Shown: positions 1 through 6,002 of the stretch, piece after piece
Position numbering within the stretch: the first letter of the stretch is position 1
How the letters are laid out: each line of letters opens with the position of its first letter
Origin: Chloroflexota bacterium
GTDB taxonomy: Bacteria; Chloroflexota; Dehalococcoidia; Lucifugimonadales; UBA3495
DNA: 6,059 nt
Direction of reading: 5' to 3'
Assembly: GCA_028874675.1 (NCBI GenBank)
Contig: JAPPJA010000254.1
Span: 1,158-7,216, forward strand
Program-made: the position numbers and the translations under genes
The notes under the pieces: model-generated
What the model was told of the DNA's origin: nothing
What the model saw: only the letters and a program-made list of their open reading frames with translations
The model's database searches: none

Positions 1-68
1 TTGGTTCTCTTCTTTGCTCACGTTGTGTCTGTTGGGGTTGGTCGGCCCGGGGTGTGTGTCGTGCCCCA

Positions 69-77
69 CCCCCCCCC
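69..77. repeat. C9 homopolymer tract
   Basis: Nine consecutive C residues on the plus strand, set in GCCCCACCCCCCCCCGCC. It lies outside any credible gene. Such tracts slip easily during replication or sequencing, so the exact length should be treated with caution. Confidence 0.8.
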
Positions 78-263
78 GCCGCTCCTCTGGAATCGTCACG
101 GGAATCAGTTCCTCATGGGGCCGTAGCAGCCCCCTTTCCCCGGTTCCAGTGCCTGTGGCCTGACTGCTGCCAGGTAGGCGTGGGCCAGCATGGCCGGAGC
201 CTGCCCAGCGCCCCGACACGGGGATTATGTGCCGGTACCAGCCGCCCCGGCGCCGCGCCGCGC

Positions 264-282
264 CGGAATCAACCGGATTCCG
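264..282. repeat. 7-bp inverted repeat with 5-base loop
   Basis: CGGAATC (264-270) and GATTCCG (276-282) form a perfect 7-bp stem around AACCG. It is the longest perfect hairpin I found in the region after nurA. On the minus-strand transcript it is followed by GC-rich sequence, not by U residues, so it is not a standard intrinsic terminator. It may still protect the 3' end of the nurA message. Confidence 0.45.
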
Positions 283-419
283 TAACCCCAGACGCCAGTT
301 AGTCCGCCCTCACCCCCACCATCGCGGGGGAAGGCTCTGCATCACTCCCAACTGCCATCGGCTCACATCACCACTCACCAACTTTCCACACTCTACTCTC
401 TTAATTTGCGACTGTAGCA

Positions 420-1628
420 TCAGACCCACGGACGCTGCTTGGAGCGTTCCTTTTGCGAGGTGTAGCTGGGCAGACCCTGCCGCTCCAGGGTTGCGGCCAC
501 CATTTCCCGGAACAACTGCCGGTCCCTGCCGGTTATCACCGCCTGTTCGTGGGCCTCGGTTATCACCACCGGGTAACCCTGGCCCCGCCGGCACTGCTCG
601 ACAATGAGGCTGTGACTCTGGGCCAGGAGAGTCTCGTTCATCGCCACCCACTGGGGCACCTCGATGCGGGCTATCTCCTCCCCGGCGTGCAGGTAGTAGA
701 AATAGACCTGCTGGTCGGGCCCGTAAAAATCCCGGGGCACCGAAGAAAGGGTCCGGTATAGGGGGGACCGGTGATAGGGCAGCAGCTCCTCGCCGAAGAC
801 GTCCCTGTCCAGGAAGTCATTGGCCCGGCTGCAGGGCTCAAGGTCGGCTCGCCGGTTGCTGCAGGCCTTCTGGCAACTCTCCAGGTTGTGGCTGCACAGG
901 CAGCGCCGGATGGCATTCACCACCTCCGTTGTCCTGGGCAGCGATACATAGGCCGCCAGCGCCACTTTCCTTTCCCGCGCCAGTTCCTGGAACCCCCGGA
1001 GCGCCTCCAGCAACTCCTCTTCGATGATGTGCCTGCGTACAAACTCGGGATAGGCTCGTCCGGCCAGGCCCCACATCACCAGGGTACCGTCCACCAGGGC
1101 CAGGGCGGGCCGCTCGGGAGGGCAGAGGAGCGTTTCTTCCAGCAGCGCCGATAATTCCCGCACCGTGCGGTACATGCCCAGCAGGTTTCCGGTTACCGCC
1201 TCTTCCGCGTTGGGTTCCTCGGGATTCCGCAGGTACAACTCCTCCGGTCGCGACGCCAGGTGGGGTCGGCTGAAGAAACTCGCCCCAGCCCCGGAGCCGT
1301 AGGTAATTGCACATCCTCCCAGGTTGATCAGGTAGCAGGGCACGGGAAGATGCCGGTCCACGTCTATGTGAGAGCCGTCCACCGAGAGCGCCGTCCAGTC
1401 GGGAGGAGCGGCGGGGGGAGCAATGTTGTCCAGCAGGACGTCCACCACCTGGGCGGCCAGGAACGGGAGCCCAGGTTCCTGTGTCCGCTGCCGGGCTTCC
1501 CGCGCCGGTACTCCGGCGGCCGCCTCCCGCAGCTCCGCCAGGCGCCGCTGGCGGGCGCCATGCTCCTGGCCCAGGGACTGGGATACCAGGTCCAGCTGAT
1601 TGATTGTTGCGCCCAGGTCCAGGGACAT
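420..1628 (-). CDS. nurA: NurA-domain nuclease-like protein
   Basis: This 402-residue protein has the NurA arrangement. There is a helical N-terminus (about 1-70), then the first metal-site aspartate D84 in LSVDGSH, the second aspartate D180 in ALALVDGTLVMWG, a helical middle with AAYVSLPRTTEVVNAIR (225-241), and a C-terminal block VPQWVAMNE (324-332). It ends with the conserved YPVVITEAHEQAVITGRDR (352-370), where H360 matches the family's late histidine. NurA nucleases resect DNA 5' ends together with the HerA translocase during double-strand-break processing, and NurA/HerA-type pairs also occur in phage defence. HerA is not present in this window. An insert at 243-266 holds five cysteines (C243, C245, C252, C256, C266) and may bind Zn or an Fe-S cluster. 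The ATG start is supported by GGAGGA nine bases upstream. The gene lies 38 bases after radC, in the same direction. The family call is confident, whereas activity and partner are inferred. Confidence 0.9.
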   Translation of the reverse strand: MSLDLGATINQLDLVSQSLGQEHGARQRRLAELREAAAGVPAREARQRTQEPGLPFLAAQVVDVLLDNIAPPAAPPDWTALSVDGSHIDVDRHLPVPCYLINLGGCAITYGSGAGASFFSRPHLASRPEELYLRNPEEPNAEEAVTGNLLGMYRTVRELSALLEETLLCPPERPALALVDGTLVMWGLAGRAYPEFVRRHIIEEELLEALRGFQELARERKVALAAYVSLPRTTEVVNAIRRCLCSHNLESCQKACSNRRADLEPCSRANDFLDRDVFGEELLPYHRSPLYRTLSSVPRDFYGPDQQVYFYYLHAGEEIARIEVPQWVAMNETLLAQSHSLIVEQCRRGQGYPVVITEAHEQAVITGRDRQLFREMVAATLERQGLPSYTSQKERSKQRPWV

Positions 1629-1637
1629 TTCGTCAAG

Positions 1638-1643
1638 TCCTCC
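1638..1643 (-). promoter_or_regulatory. Shine-Dalgarno sequence of nurA
   Basis: GGAGGA on the minus strand sits nine bases before the ATG at 1628, within the 38-base gap after radC. It supports both the chosen start and independent ribosome entry on a shared radC-nurA transcript. Confidence 0.8.
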
Positions 1644-1666
1644 GGGGATGCTCGAGGTAGCAGCCC

Positions 1667-2440
1667 CTATTCAAACCCCAGCTTCCGCTCGTTCAGGCTT
1701 ACGTAGCGACCGCCACCGCCGATAACCAGGTGGTCCAGCAGGTCTATGCCCAGCAGCTTGCCGGCGGAAACCAGGTCCCGCGTGATCGCCACGTCCTCGG
1801 GACTGGGCGTTGGGTCGCCTGAAGGGTGGTTGTGGGCCACAATGATGGAAGGCGCGTTGTCCCTTACCGCCGGCCGGAACACCTCCGACGGACGGACAAT
1901 GGAGCTGTTGACATTGCCCACGTACACTTCCACCGTTCGCAGTACCTGGTTCCTGGTGTTCAGCAGCAGCACCCTCAGGTGTTCCTGCTCCAGGGTAGCC
2001 ATTTCAGCCTGAAGCAGATTGGCCACGTCCTGCGGCGAGTTGATAACGGCCCGGTCTTCGGGCGCCAGGGAAATGAAGCGCCGCCCCAGTTCCAGGGCCG
2101 CCATCAGCTGGCAGGTCTTGGCTTCGCTCAGGCCCCGCTCGGCGCAAAGCTCCGCGAAGTTGGCCCGTCCCAGGCCATCCAGCCCGCCGAAACGGCTGAG
2201 TAGCCTGGTGGACATGGTCAGCACATTCTCACCCTGCATGCCGGTGCGCAGCAGAATGGCTATCAGTTCCGCATTGCTCAGATAGCGAGCGCCGTAATCC
2301 CGCAACCTCTCCCGGGGACGCTCCCCCTGGGGCATATCATGAACGGTGGAGCGGCCCGGGTTGGTTTCCACCGCTCCCGCCACCTCATCAAGGGCCGTCT
2401 GAGGGCTTGCCTCGGCTTTCGGTACAGCGGTAATCGTCAT
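1667..2440 (-). CDS. radC: RadC family protein (JAB/MPN+ domain)
   Basis: This is a 257-residue RadC (UPF0758) protein. After a non-conserved N-terminal stretch of about 30 residues, the family opening appears as TVHDMPQGERPRERLRDYGA (32-51), followed by LSNAELIAILLRTG. A helix-hairpin-helix-like segment (about 84-122, FGGLDGLGRANFAELCAERG) suggests DNA contact. The C-terminal JAB/JAMM domain (about 135-257) has the complete metal-site motif HNHPSGDPTPSPED, with H203, H205, S213 and D216. E186 in PSEVF is a possible upstream glutamate. The protein is thus predicted to bind Zn, but the reaction of RadC proteins is not settled, and the older DNA-repair assignment has been questioned. RadC genes are often carried on mobile or defence-related DNA. 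An in-frame TTG at 2482 would add 14 residues but has no SD. The ATG at 2440 follows AGAAGG at a tight two-base spacing, so I prefer it. nurA begins 38 bases downstream, which suggests a shared transcript. Confidence 0.95.
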   Translation of the reverse strand: MTITAVPKAEASPQTALDEVAGAVETNPGRSTVHDMPQGERPRERLRDYGARYLSNAELIAILLRTGMQGENVLTMSTRLLSRFGGLDGLGRANFAELCAERGLSEAKTCQLMAALELGRRFISLAPEDRAVINSPQDVANLLQAEMATLEQEHLRVLLLNTRNQVLRTVEVYVGNVNSSIVRPSEVFRPAVRDNAPSIIVAHNHPSGDPTPSPEDVAITRDLVSAGKLLGIDLLDHLVIGGGGRYVSLNERKLGFE

Positions 2441-2442
2441 TG

Positions 2443-2448
2443 CCTTCT
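2443..2448 (-). promoter_or_regulatory. Shine-Dalgarno-like site that decides the radC start
   Basis: AGAAGG on the minus strand lies two bases before the ATG at 2440. The spacing is tight, but the alternative TTG start at 2482 has no purine-rich site at all, so the ATG is favoured. Confidence 0.45.
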
Positions 2449-2472
2449 CTCGTGCGCCGGTCGCGCCCCAGT

Positions 2473-2502
2473 ATTGTGGCAATGATGACGCCGCTGCCGC
2501 AA
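2473..2502 (-). promoter_or_regulatory. Weak candidate promoter for radC-nurA
   Basis: Within the 161-base gap upstream of radC, the minus strand reads TTGCGG (-35-like, 2502-2497), an 18-base spacer and CACAAT (-10-like, 2478-2473). Each hexamer matches the sigma-70-type consensus only partly, and the spacer is one base over optimum. The gap's length supports an independent promoter here more than the hexamers do. Confidence 0.2.
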
Positions 2503-2530
2503 TGCCCGAATGTCAGTGGGCCGGGCCCGA

Positions 2531-2546
2531 TTCCGGAGTTCCGGAG
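2531..2546. repeat. Tandem 8-base repeat in the HEPN-radC gap
   Basis: TTCCGGAG occurs twice back to back (2531-2538, 2539-2546). Each unit contains the palindrome TCCGGA. Just beside it, GGGCCGGGCCC (2518-2528) can form a 4-bp GC stem. There is no following U-tract, so I do not call a terminator. A protein-binding site is possible but unproven. Confidence 0.5.
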
Positions 2547-2601
2547 ACGTCGGCGAGGGACTGGTTGCCCCGGCCTGCCGCCACAGGCTCCGAGACCGCA
2601 A

Positions 2602-4260
2602 CTACGTCGCTTCAATCAGCGGTTCCAGCCCGGATACCCGGGAGGCCGCCTGCCCTTCGCCGATGGAACTCAAGACCTCGGCTATGTTGCGCAGGCCGTC
2701 CAGGACCACCCCTGCATTCAGTCCGCCGAAGGGAGGATGGACGACCCGGTTGCGGAAATGCCGTATGTCGCCCAGTTTTCTGGGGTTGGGAGTGTCCACC
2801 GAAAAACAGTCGTAATAGGACTGAACCAGGTTCTCAAAATCGCCGATGTCGAAATATGACCCCGGGTCATTCGGGTCATACCTGGAATGGATGTTGAAAT
2901 CCTTCACGCAAGCCTCAAAGCAGGTGGCCAGGTCATGGGGCTGTTTTCGGCGCAGCTGCTTGACAATGAAGTCCCTCATGGGATTTCGATAAAGGTTCAA
3001 TGCGTGATTGCAAATGGTCAACTGCCCTGCCAGGCTCCCGGGCAAAGGGAGGCTCTGGCCCTCCTGACCCTGTCGCGCCAGCCGGCGCAGGTTGGCCACT
3101 TCATCCCGCAGGGCCTCGATGGTCGTATTCCTGCTCTCCAGCGCCTTTTGAAGCCGCGCAACTTCGCGGGTGGAGCCGCTGCTGTTGTCGGGTGGAGTAT
3201 CCAGGGGTTCAGCTCCCAGCTCCGCCTCCAGCTCGTCAATGCGTTGCTGGGCTGCCGCCAGTTCGCTGCTCAGCCGTTCGTTCCTGGACTTCTCTGTGGC
3301 CAGCAGGCTGGCCCGAGCCTGCTCCACTCGGCGCTGCCTGGTCGCTTCATTACTCTCAGGCGCAGCCTGCCCACCTTCCCGCGACTCCATCTGCCGGTTT
3401 CGCGCCAGCAGCACCTCTGTCCGGCACTTGCTGAAGCGGGAGTCAAACTCGTGGGGCAGTACGAACCGGTCCTGGTACTCCAGCGCCTTCTGCTGCAAGC
3501 CGTAATAGAAGGCGTTGGCCGTATCCGTATCCGGCATTATTTCCTGTCCGTAGTATGGACGTCGGGGGCCGGGTCCATTGCTTCCAGATGTGGCCCCAGG
3601 CCAGATCCAGCGGGCAGCCCCACCGTAACAGGCCAGGGTATGGTGGACCAGTTCGCGATAACGGCCCTCGGCGTTGTGGGCCAGCCTGACTACCCGGGCC
3701 AGTCCCATCAACTCCCGCTGCGCCCGCTCCGGGTCCAGCAATACACCTCCCTCTCCGTCCTCGCTGATGACCAGCAGGGTCAGCTTCCGCTCCCCGCCCA
3801 GCAGCTCCTCCGCCACGAAGGCTTCCACCGAATCCTCGGAAATCACCCGGGGTTGGGCGCTCCATCCCGCGGCATCAATGGAGCAGTCAAACTCGTCGGC
3901 CAGGGCCGTCAGAAAACGGGGCGGACCGGCCCTCAGTTCCGGCGGGTCTTCGCCGTCGGGGGTAATGAAGCGGCTTCGGACGTTGATGCCTGCCGAACCG
4001 GAACCCTCGTCGAAGATTCGCACCTCCAGCTGCAACAGTTGCTGCGGGCTGCGAGGGTGATGACGCCCGCAGGCAATAAGCGCGTAGCCAGATTCCCCGG
4101 TGCAGTCCGATTCTATCTCTATATCCGACGAGGCGACGGCGGCGCCCCCGTCCCGGGACAGCTCGCTTTGCAGGAATGACCGCAGCCGTCCTATCCGTTC
4201 GGCGCAGGTTGGAAAGCCGGGCATGTTGACATTGAAGGTCGAAATGTAGGGAAGCCCCAT
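2602..4260 (-). CDS. Uncharacterised coiled-coil protein with C-terminal Swt1-like HEPN domain
   Basis: I do not recognise this 552-residue protein as a named family. Residues 1-145 form an N-terminal region of unknown fold with alternating strand-like segments. Residues 148-222 contain ELLGGERKLTLLVIS, then LMGLARVVRLA (184-194) and GGAARWIWPG (213-222). That pattern recalls an uncharacterised domain with a GLAxV and a GAVRxYWPG-like motif that I have met in bacterial hypothetical proteins, but I cannot name it. Residues about 303-350 and 364-397 are charged, heptad-like coiled coils split by a Pro/Ser/Gly linker (351-363). Residues about 418-535 are helical, begin LNLYRNPMRDFIVKQL and contain R503-N-R-V-V-H508. 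This fits the Rx4H catalytic motif of HEPN ribonucleases and the Swt1-type HEPN pattern. No signal peptide or membrane segment is seen. The ATG start follows GAGGGG at a short two-base spacing, and the next in-frame ATG (4224) has no SD. RNase activity, in repair, defence or RNA metabolism, is inference. A long opposite-strand reading frame overlaps it but lacks any domain signature. Confidence 0.85.
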   Translation of the reverse strand: MGLPYISTFNVNMPGFPTCAERIGRLRSFLQSELSRDGGAAVASSDIEIESDCTGESGYALIACGRHHPRSPQQLLQLEVRIFDEGSGSAGINVRSRFITPDGEDPPELRAGPPRFLTALADEFDCSIDAAGWSAQPRVISEDSVEAFVAEELLGGERKLTLLVISEDGEGGVLLDPERAQRELMGLARVVRLAHNAEGRYRELVHHTLACYGGAARWIWPGATSGSNGPGPRRPYYGQEIMPDTDTANAFYYGLQQKALEYQDRFVLPHEFDSRFSKCRTEVLLARNRQMESREGGQAAPESNEATRQRRVEQARASLLATEKSRNERLSSELAAAQQRIDELEAELGAEPLDTPPDNSSGSTREVARLQKALESRNTTIEALRDEVANLRRLARQGQEGQSLPLPGSLAGQLTICNHALNLYRNPMRDFIVKQLRRKQPHDLATCFEACVKDFNIHSRYDPNDPGSYFDIGDFENLVQSYYDCFSVDTPNPRKLGDIRHFRNRVVHPPFGGLNAGVVLDGLRNIAEVLSSIGEGQAASRVSGLEPLIEAT

Positions 4261-4262
4261 AG

Positions 4263-4268
4263 CCCCTC
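4263..4268 (-). promoter_or_regulatory. Shine-Dalgarno-like site of the HEPN-like gene
   Basis: GAGGGG on the minus strand ends two bases before the ATG at 4260. The spacing is shorter than the usual 5-9 bases, so translation may be modest or coupled to the ThDP gene, which ends 30 bases upstream. No later in-frame ATG nearby has a better site. Confidence 0.4.
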
Positions 4269-4290
4269 GCGCATCTGATGGTTCAACGCC

Positions 4291-5940
4291 CTAAACGAAC
4301 TGGTACTTGGAATACGCCCCCTCCTCCTTGGTTATGTACTCCAGCAGGGCAATTTCGCCGGCCTCGTTCCTTTCCTGGGCTCGGCGCATGGCGGGGCCAA
4401 TCTGGTCAGGGTCGGTTACCCGCTCGGCCCACGCCCCCATTGCCCGCGACATGTCGGCGTAATTCCCGCCCGTCTCCTTGGTGTGGTAGCGGGATACGGC
4501 GGTGGGCATCCGGCTGTCGGGGTATATGGCCATTGTGTTGTTGTTTAACACCACGGTCGTTATTGCTATCCCTTCCCGCACCGCCGTTTCCACGTCCAGG
4601 CCCACCATCCCGAAGGCCGTATCGCCCATGAAGTTAATCACCATCTTTTCCGGAGCCGCCATCTTGGCCCCCATGGCCAGGCCCAGGCTGTATCCCAGTT
4701 GAGTGGACTTTCCCCAGCCGATGAAACTGCGGGGAGAGCGGGCTTCCCAGAAGGGAGACACCTGTTCCCGCGGGCTGCCCGATTCGTGGGTGACGATGGT
4801 ATTGTCCAGGTCCACCGTATGCATGATTTCCCAGATGACCCGGTAGGGATTCAACGGGACTTCATCCGACGTGAGGCGCGGCAGCCACTGGTCCAGCCAT
4901 TCCTGGCGGGACGCCGCAATCTCATCGGTCAGTTCCCGATTCGCCGGACGGCCCTGACCGCCGGTCTGTCGCTTGATTTCCTCCAGGACCTGGCTCAGCA
5001 CCAGCCTGGCGTCGCCCACCACCGGGTAGTCCGCCTTGTAGTCTTTGTTGATGTCCACATCGGCGTTGGTGGTATGGATTAGAGTCTTTCCCGGCGGAAG
5101 AGGGGCGGTGAAGTTGCTCTTGATCATACTGGCGCCCACCGCGAACACGGTGTCCGCCCCCGTGAGGAACCGGTGCACCTGGCCCGTCTGGCTGGAGCCG
5201 CCAATGCCCAGGGACAGGGGGTGGTTCTCGGGGAAAGCGCTCTTGCCCTCCAGCGTGGTCATCACCGGAATCTGCAGGTACTCCGCCAGTTCCACCAGTT
5301 GGCCAGTAGCTTCCGCATACAGGACGCCCTGTCCGGCAGTGATTACCGGCCGCTGGGCGGAAAGCAGGGCCCGGGCTGCCCGGCCCACAGCCTCCGGGTC
5401 GCCTGCGGTGCGCATTCCTTCCGGCGGCTGGTAGTCGAATTGCTCCTCGCTGATCTCTTCGGAGATGAGGTCGCCGGGGATTTCCAGCAGCACCGGCCCC
5501 GGTTTGCCTGAGCGCAGCCTCGTGAAGGCCTGGCGCATAAGCTCCGGCACCCGGTCGGCGTAGTTGATCTGGGCGGCCCACTTGGTAATGCTCTCGTAGC
5601 TGCGGGTGGGACTGAACACCGGGTCGATCCCCTGCCGGTGGCGAGCTGCCCCGGCCGGCAGCAGGAGAATGGGCACCGAATCGGCGTAGGCCTGGGCCAC
5701 CCCGTCAAAAGCGTTTTCCGCGCCGGGGCCGGCCTGCATCAGGAAGATGCCAGTCCGCTTGCCATTGTTGACCCGGGAAAAGCCGTCGGCCATGTGAACG
5801 CCGGTGCGTTCCTGCCGCACAACGATGGGCCGGATGCCGGCGACGGCTGCCGCTTCGATAAGGGGACTTGAAGGCATGCAGCCGACAAAGTCAACCCCTT
5901 CCAGTTTCAATACGTTTGCGATTGCGGTAATGCCATCCAT
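4291..5940 (-). CDS. ThDP-dependent enzyme, acetolactate synthase large-subunit-like
   Basis: This 549-residue protein has the three-domain layout of the acetolactate synthase/pyruvate oxidase/benzoylformate decarboxylase superfamily. The N-terminal pyrimidine-binding domain (about 1-165) carries the expected catalytic glutamate, E44, in VRQERTGVHMADGFSR, followed by the family signature QAGPGAENAFDGVAQAYADS (69-88). The central domain (about 185-325) contains GKSAFPENHPL (232-242). The C-terminal pyrophosphate-binding domain (about 365-535) has the Mg-ThDP motif as G439-D440-T441 followed by NNN at 466-468. The third glycine of the usual GDG is therefore a threonine. The length is normal for the family. 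The ATG start is supported by AGGAGG nine bases upstream. No ilvN-like regulatory subunit gene is adjacent, which argues against a biosynthetic acetohydroxyacid synthase. Decarboxylation or carboligation of a 2-oxo acid is likely, but the substrate cannot be told from the sequence. A cytosolic location is expected, since no signal peptide is seen. The gene ends 30 bases before the HEPN-like gene. The family call is firm and the reaction is open. Confidence 0.93.
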   Translation of the reverse strand: MDGITAIANVLKLEGVDFVGCMPSSPLIEAAAVAGIRPIVVRQERTGVHMADGFSRVNNGKRTGIFLMQAGPGAENAFDGVAQAYADSVPILLLPAGAARHRQGIDPVFSPTRSYESITKWAAQINYADRVPELMRQAFTRLRSGKPGPVLLEIPGDLISEEISEEQFDYQPPEGMRTAGDPEAVGRAARALLSAQRPVITAGQGVLYAEATGQLVELAEYLQIPVMTTLEGKSAFPENHPLSLGIGGSSQTGQVHRFLTGADTVFAVGASMIKSNFTAPLPPGKTLIHTTNADVDINKDYKADYPVVGDARLVLSQVLEEIKRQTGGQGRPANRELTDEIAASRQEWLDQWLPRLTSDEVPLNPYRVIWEIMHTVDLDNTIVTHESGSPREQVSPFWEARSPRSFIGWGKSTQLGYSLGLAMGAKMAAPEKMVINFMGDTAFGMVGLDVETAVREGIAITTVVLNNNTMAIYPDSRMPTAVSRYHTKETGGNYADMSRAMGAWAERVTDPDQIGPAMRRAQERNEAGEIALLEYITKEEGAYSKYQFV

Positions 5941-5949
5941 GGTCTCTTG

Positions 5950-5955
5950 CCTCCT
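5950..5955 (-). promoter_or_regulatory. Shine-Dalgarno sequence of the ThDP enzyme gene
   Basis: On the minus strand this reads AGGAGG, a full match to the anti-SD consensus, nine bases before the ATG at 5940. It fixes that start and suggests efficient translation. Confidence 0.85.
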
Positions 5956-5989
5956 GAAATTGGATTTGCCTTACGGCTGACCTGAAATT
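5953..5989. repeat. Direct repeat of a 9-mer in the ThDP gene leader
   Basis: CCTGAAATT occurs at 5953-5961 and again at 5981-5989, a 28-base periodicity. On the transcribed strand it reads AATTTCAGG, and the copy near the gene overlaps the SD. It could be a regulator half-site pair or an accidental repeat. Confidence 0.35.
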
Positions 5990-6002
5990 CCCGGTTACCG
6001 GG
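5990..6002. promoter_or_regulatory. Perfect palindrome upstream of the ThDP gene, possible operator
   Basis: CCCGGT-T-ACCGGG is a perfect inverted repeat with 6-base arms and a 1-base centre, about 50 bases upstream of the ThDP start codon. The position suits a repressor or activator site near a promoter. In GC-rich DNA such a palindrome can also arise by chance. No convincing -35/-10 pair could be fixed around it. The rest of 5956-6059 shows no gene. Confidence 0.3.

Larger units (their letters stand above)
1..419. other. Gene-free region downstream of nurA with GC hairpins and skewed composition
   Basis: No reading frame here has recognisable protein character on either strand, and no tRNA, SRP, tmRNA or RNase P signature was seen. 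The region holds short inverted repeats: GGGGC/GCCCC (117-121, 129-133), TGGGC/GCCCA (181-185, 203-207), CCCCG/CGGGG (211-215, 219-223), CGGAATC/GATTCCG (264-270, 276-282) and CCCCC/GGGGG near 314-331. None is followed by a U-tract. The first 67 plus-strand bases contain a single A before position 68, and 362-407 contains no G. It is probably an intergenic 3' region, possibly giving structured RNA. Confidence 0.5.

Noticed and set aside
128..210. Possible SRP RNA because of GGCAGCAGTCAGG on the minus strand
   Set aside because: The conserved GGAAG tetraloop region and the order of the helix 8 strands are absent; the resemblance is only to short words.
264..282. Intrinsic terminator for nurA at the 7-bp hairpin
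   Set aside because: On the minus strand the stem is followed by GC-rich sequence and no run of T, and it lies about 140 bases past the stop codon.
250..300. Possible tRNA T-arm (GGTTGATTCC on the minus strand)
   Set aside because: No acceptor stem, D-arm or anticodon arm can be built around it, and the loop lacks the TTC core.
54..302. Plus-strand reading frame of 82 codons at the left edge
   Set aside because: Pro/Ala/Arg-rich translation without family resemblance, running through the C9 tract and several hairpins, and with no SD.
2441..2482. RadC extension from the TTG codon at 2482
   Set aside because: It would add 14 residues not matching the RadC family, and there is no SD upstream. 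The ATG at 2440 has a purine-rich site, although close.
2887..4179. Long plus-strand reading frame of 430 codons opposite the HEPN-like gene
   Set aside because: The translation has no recognisable domain and low-complexity Gln/Leu/Gly composition typical of an antisense frame in GC-rich DNA. The minus-strand frame has a coherent coiled-coil and HEPN architecture with an operon-like position.
4291..5940. Calling the ThDP enzyme ilvB (biosynthetic acetolactate synthase)
   Set aside because: No ilvN small-subunit gene or branched-chain pathway gene is adjacent, GDG is altered to GDT, and many related ThDP enzymes share the same signature motifs.
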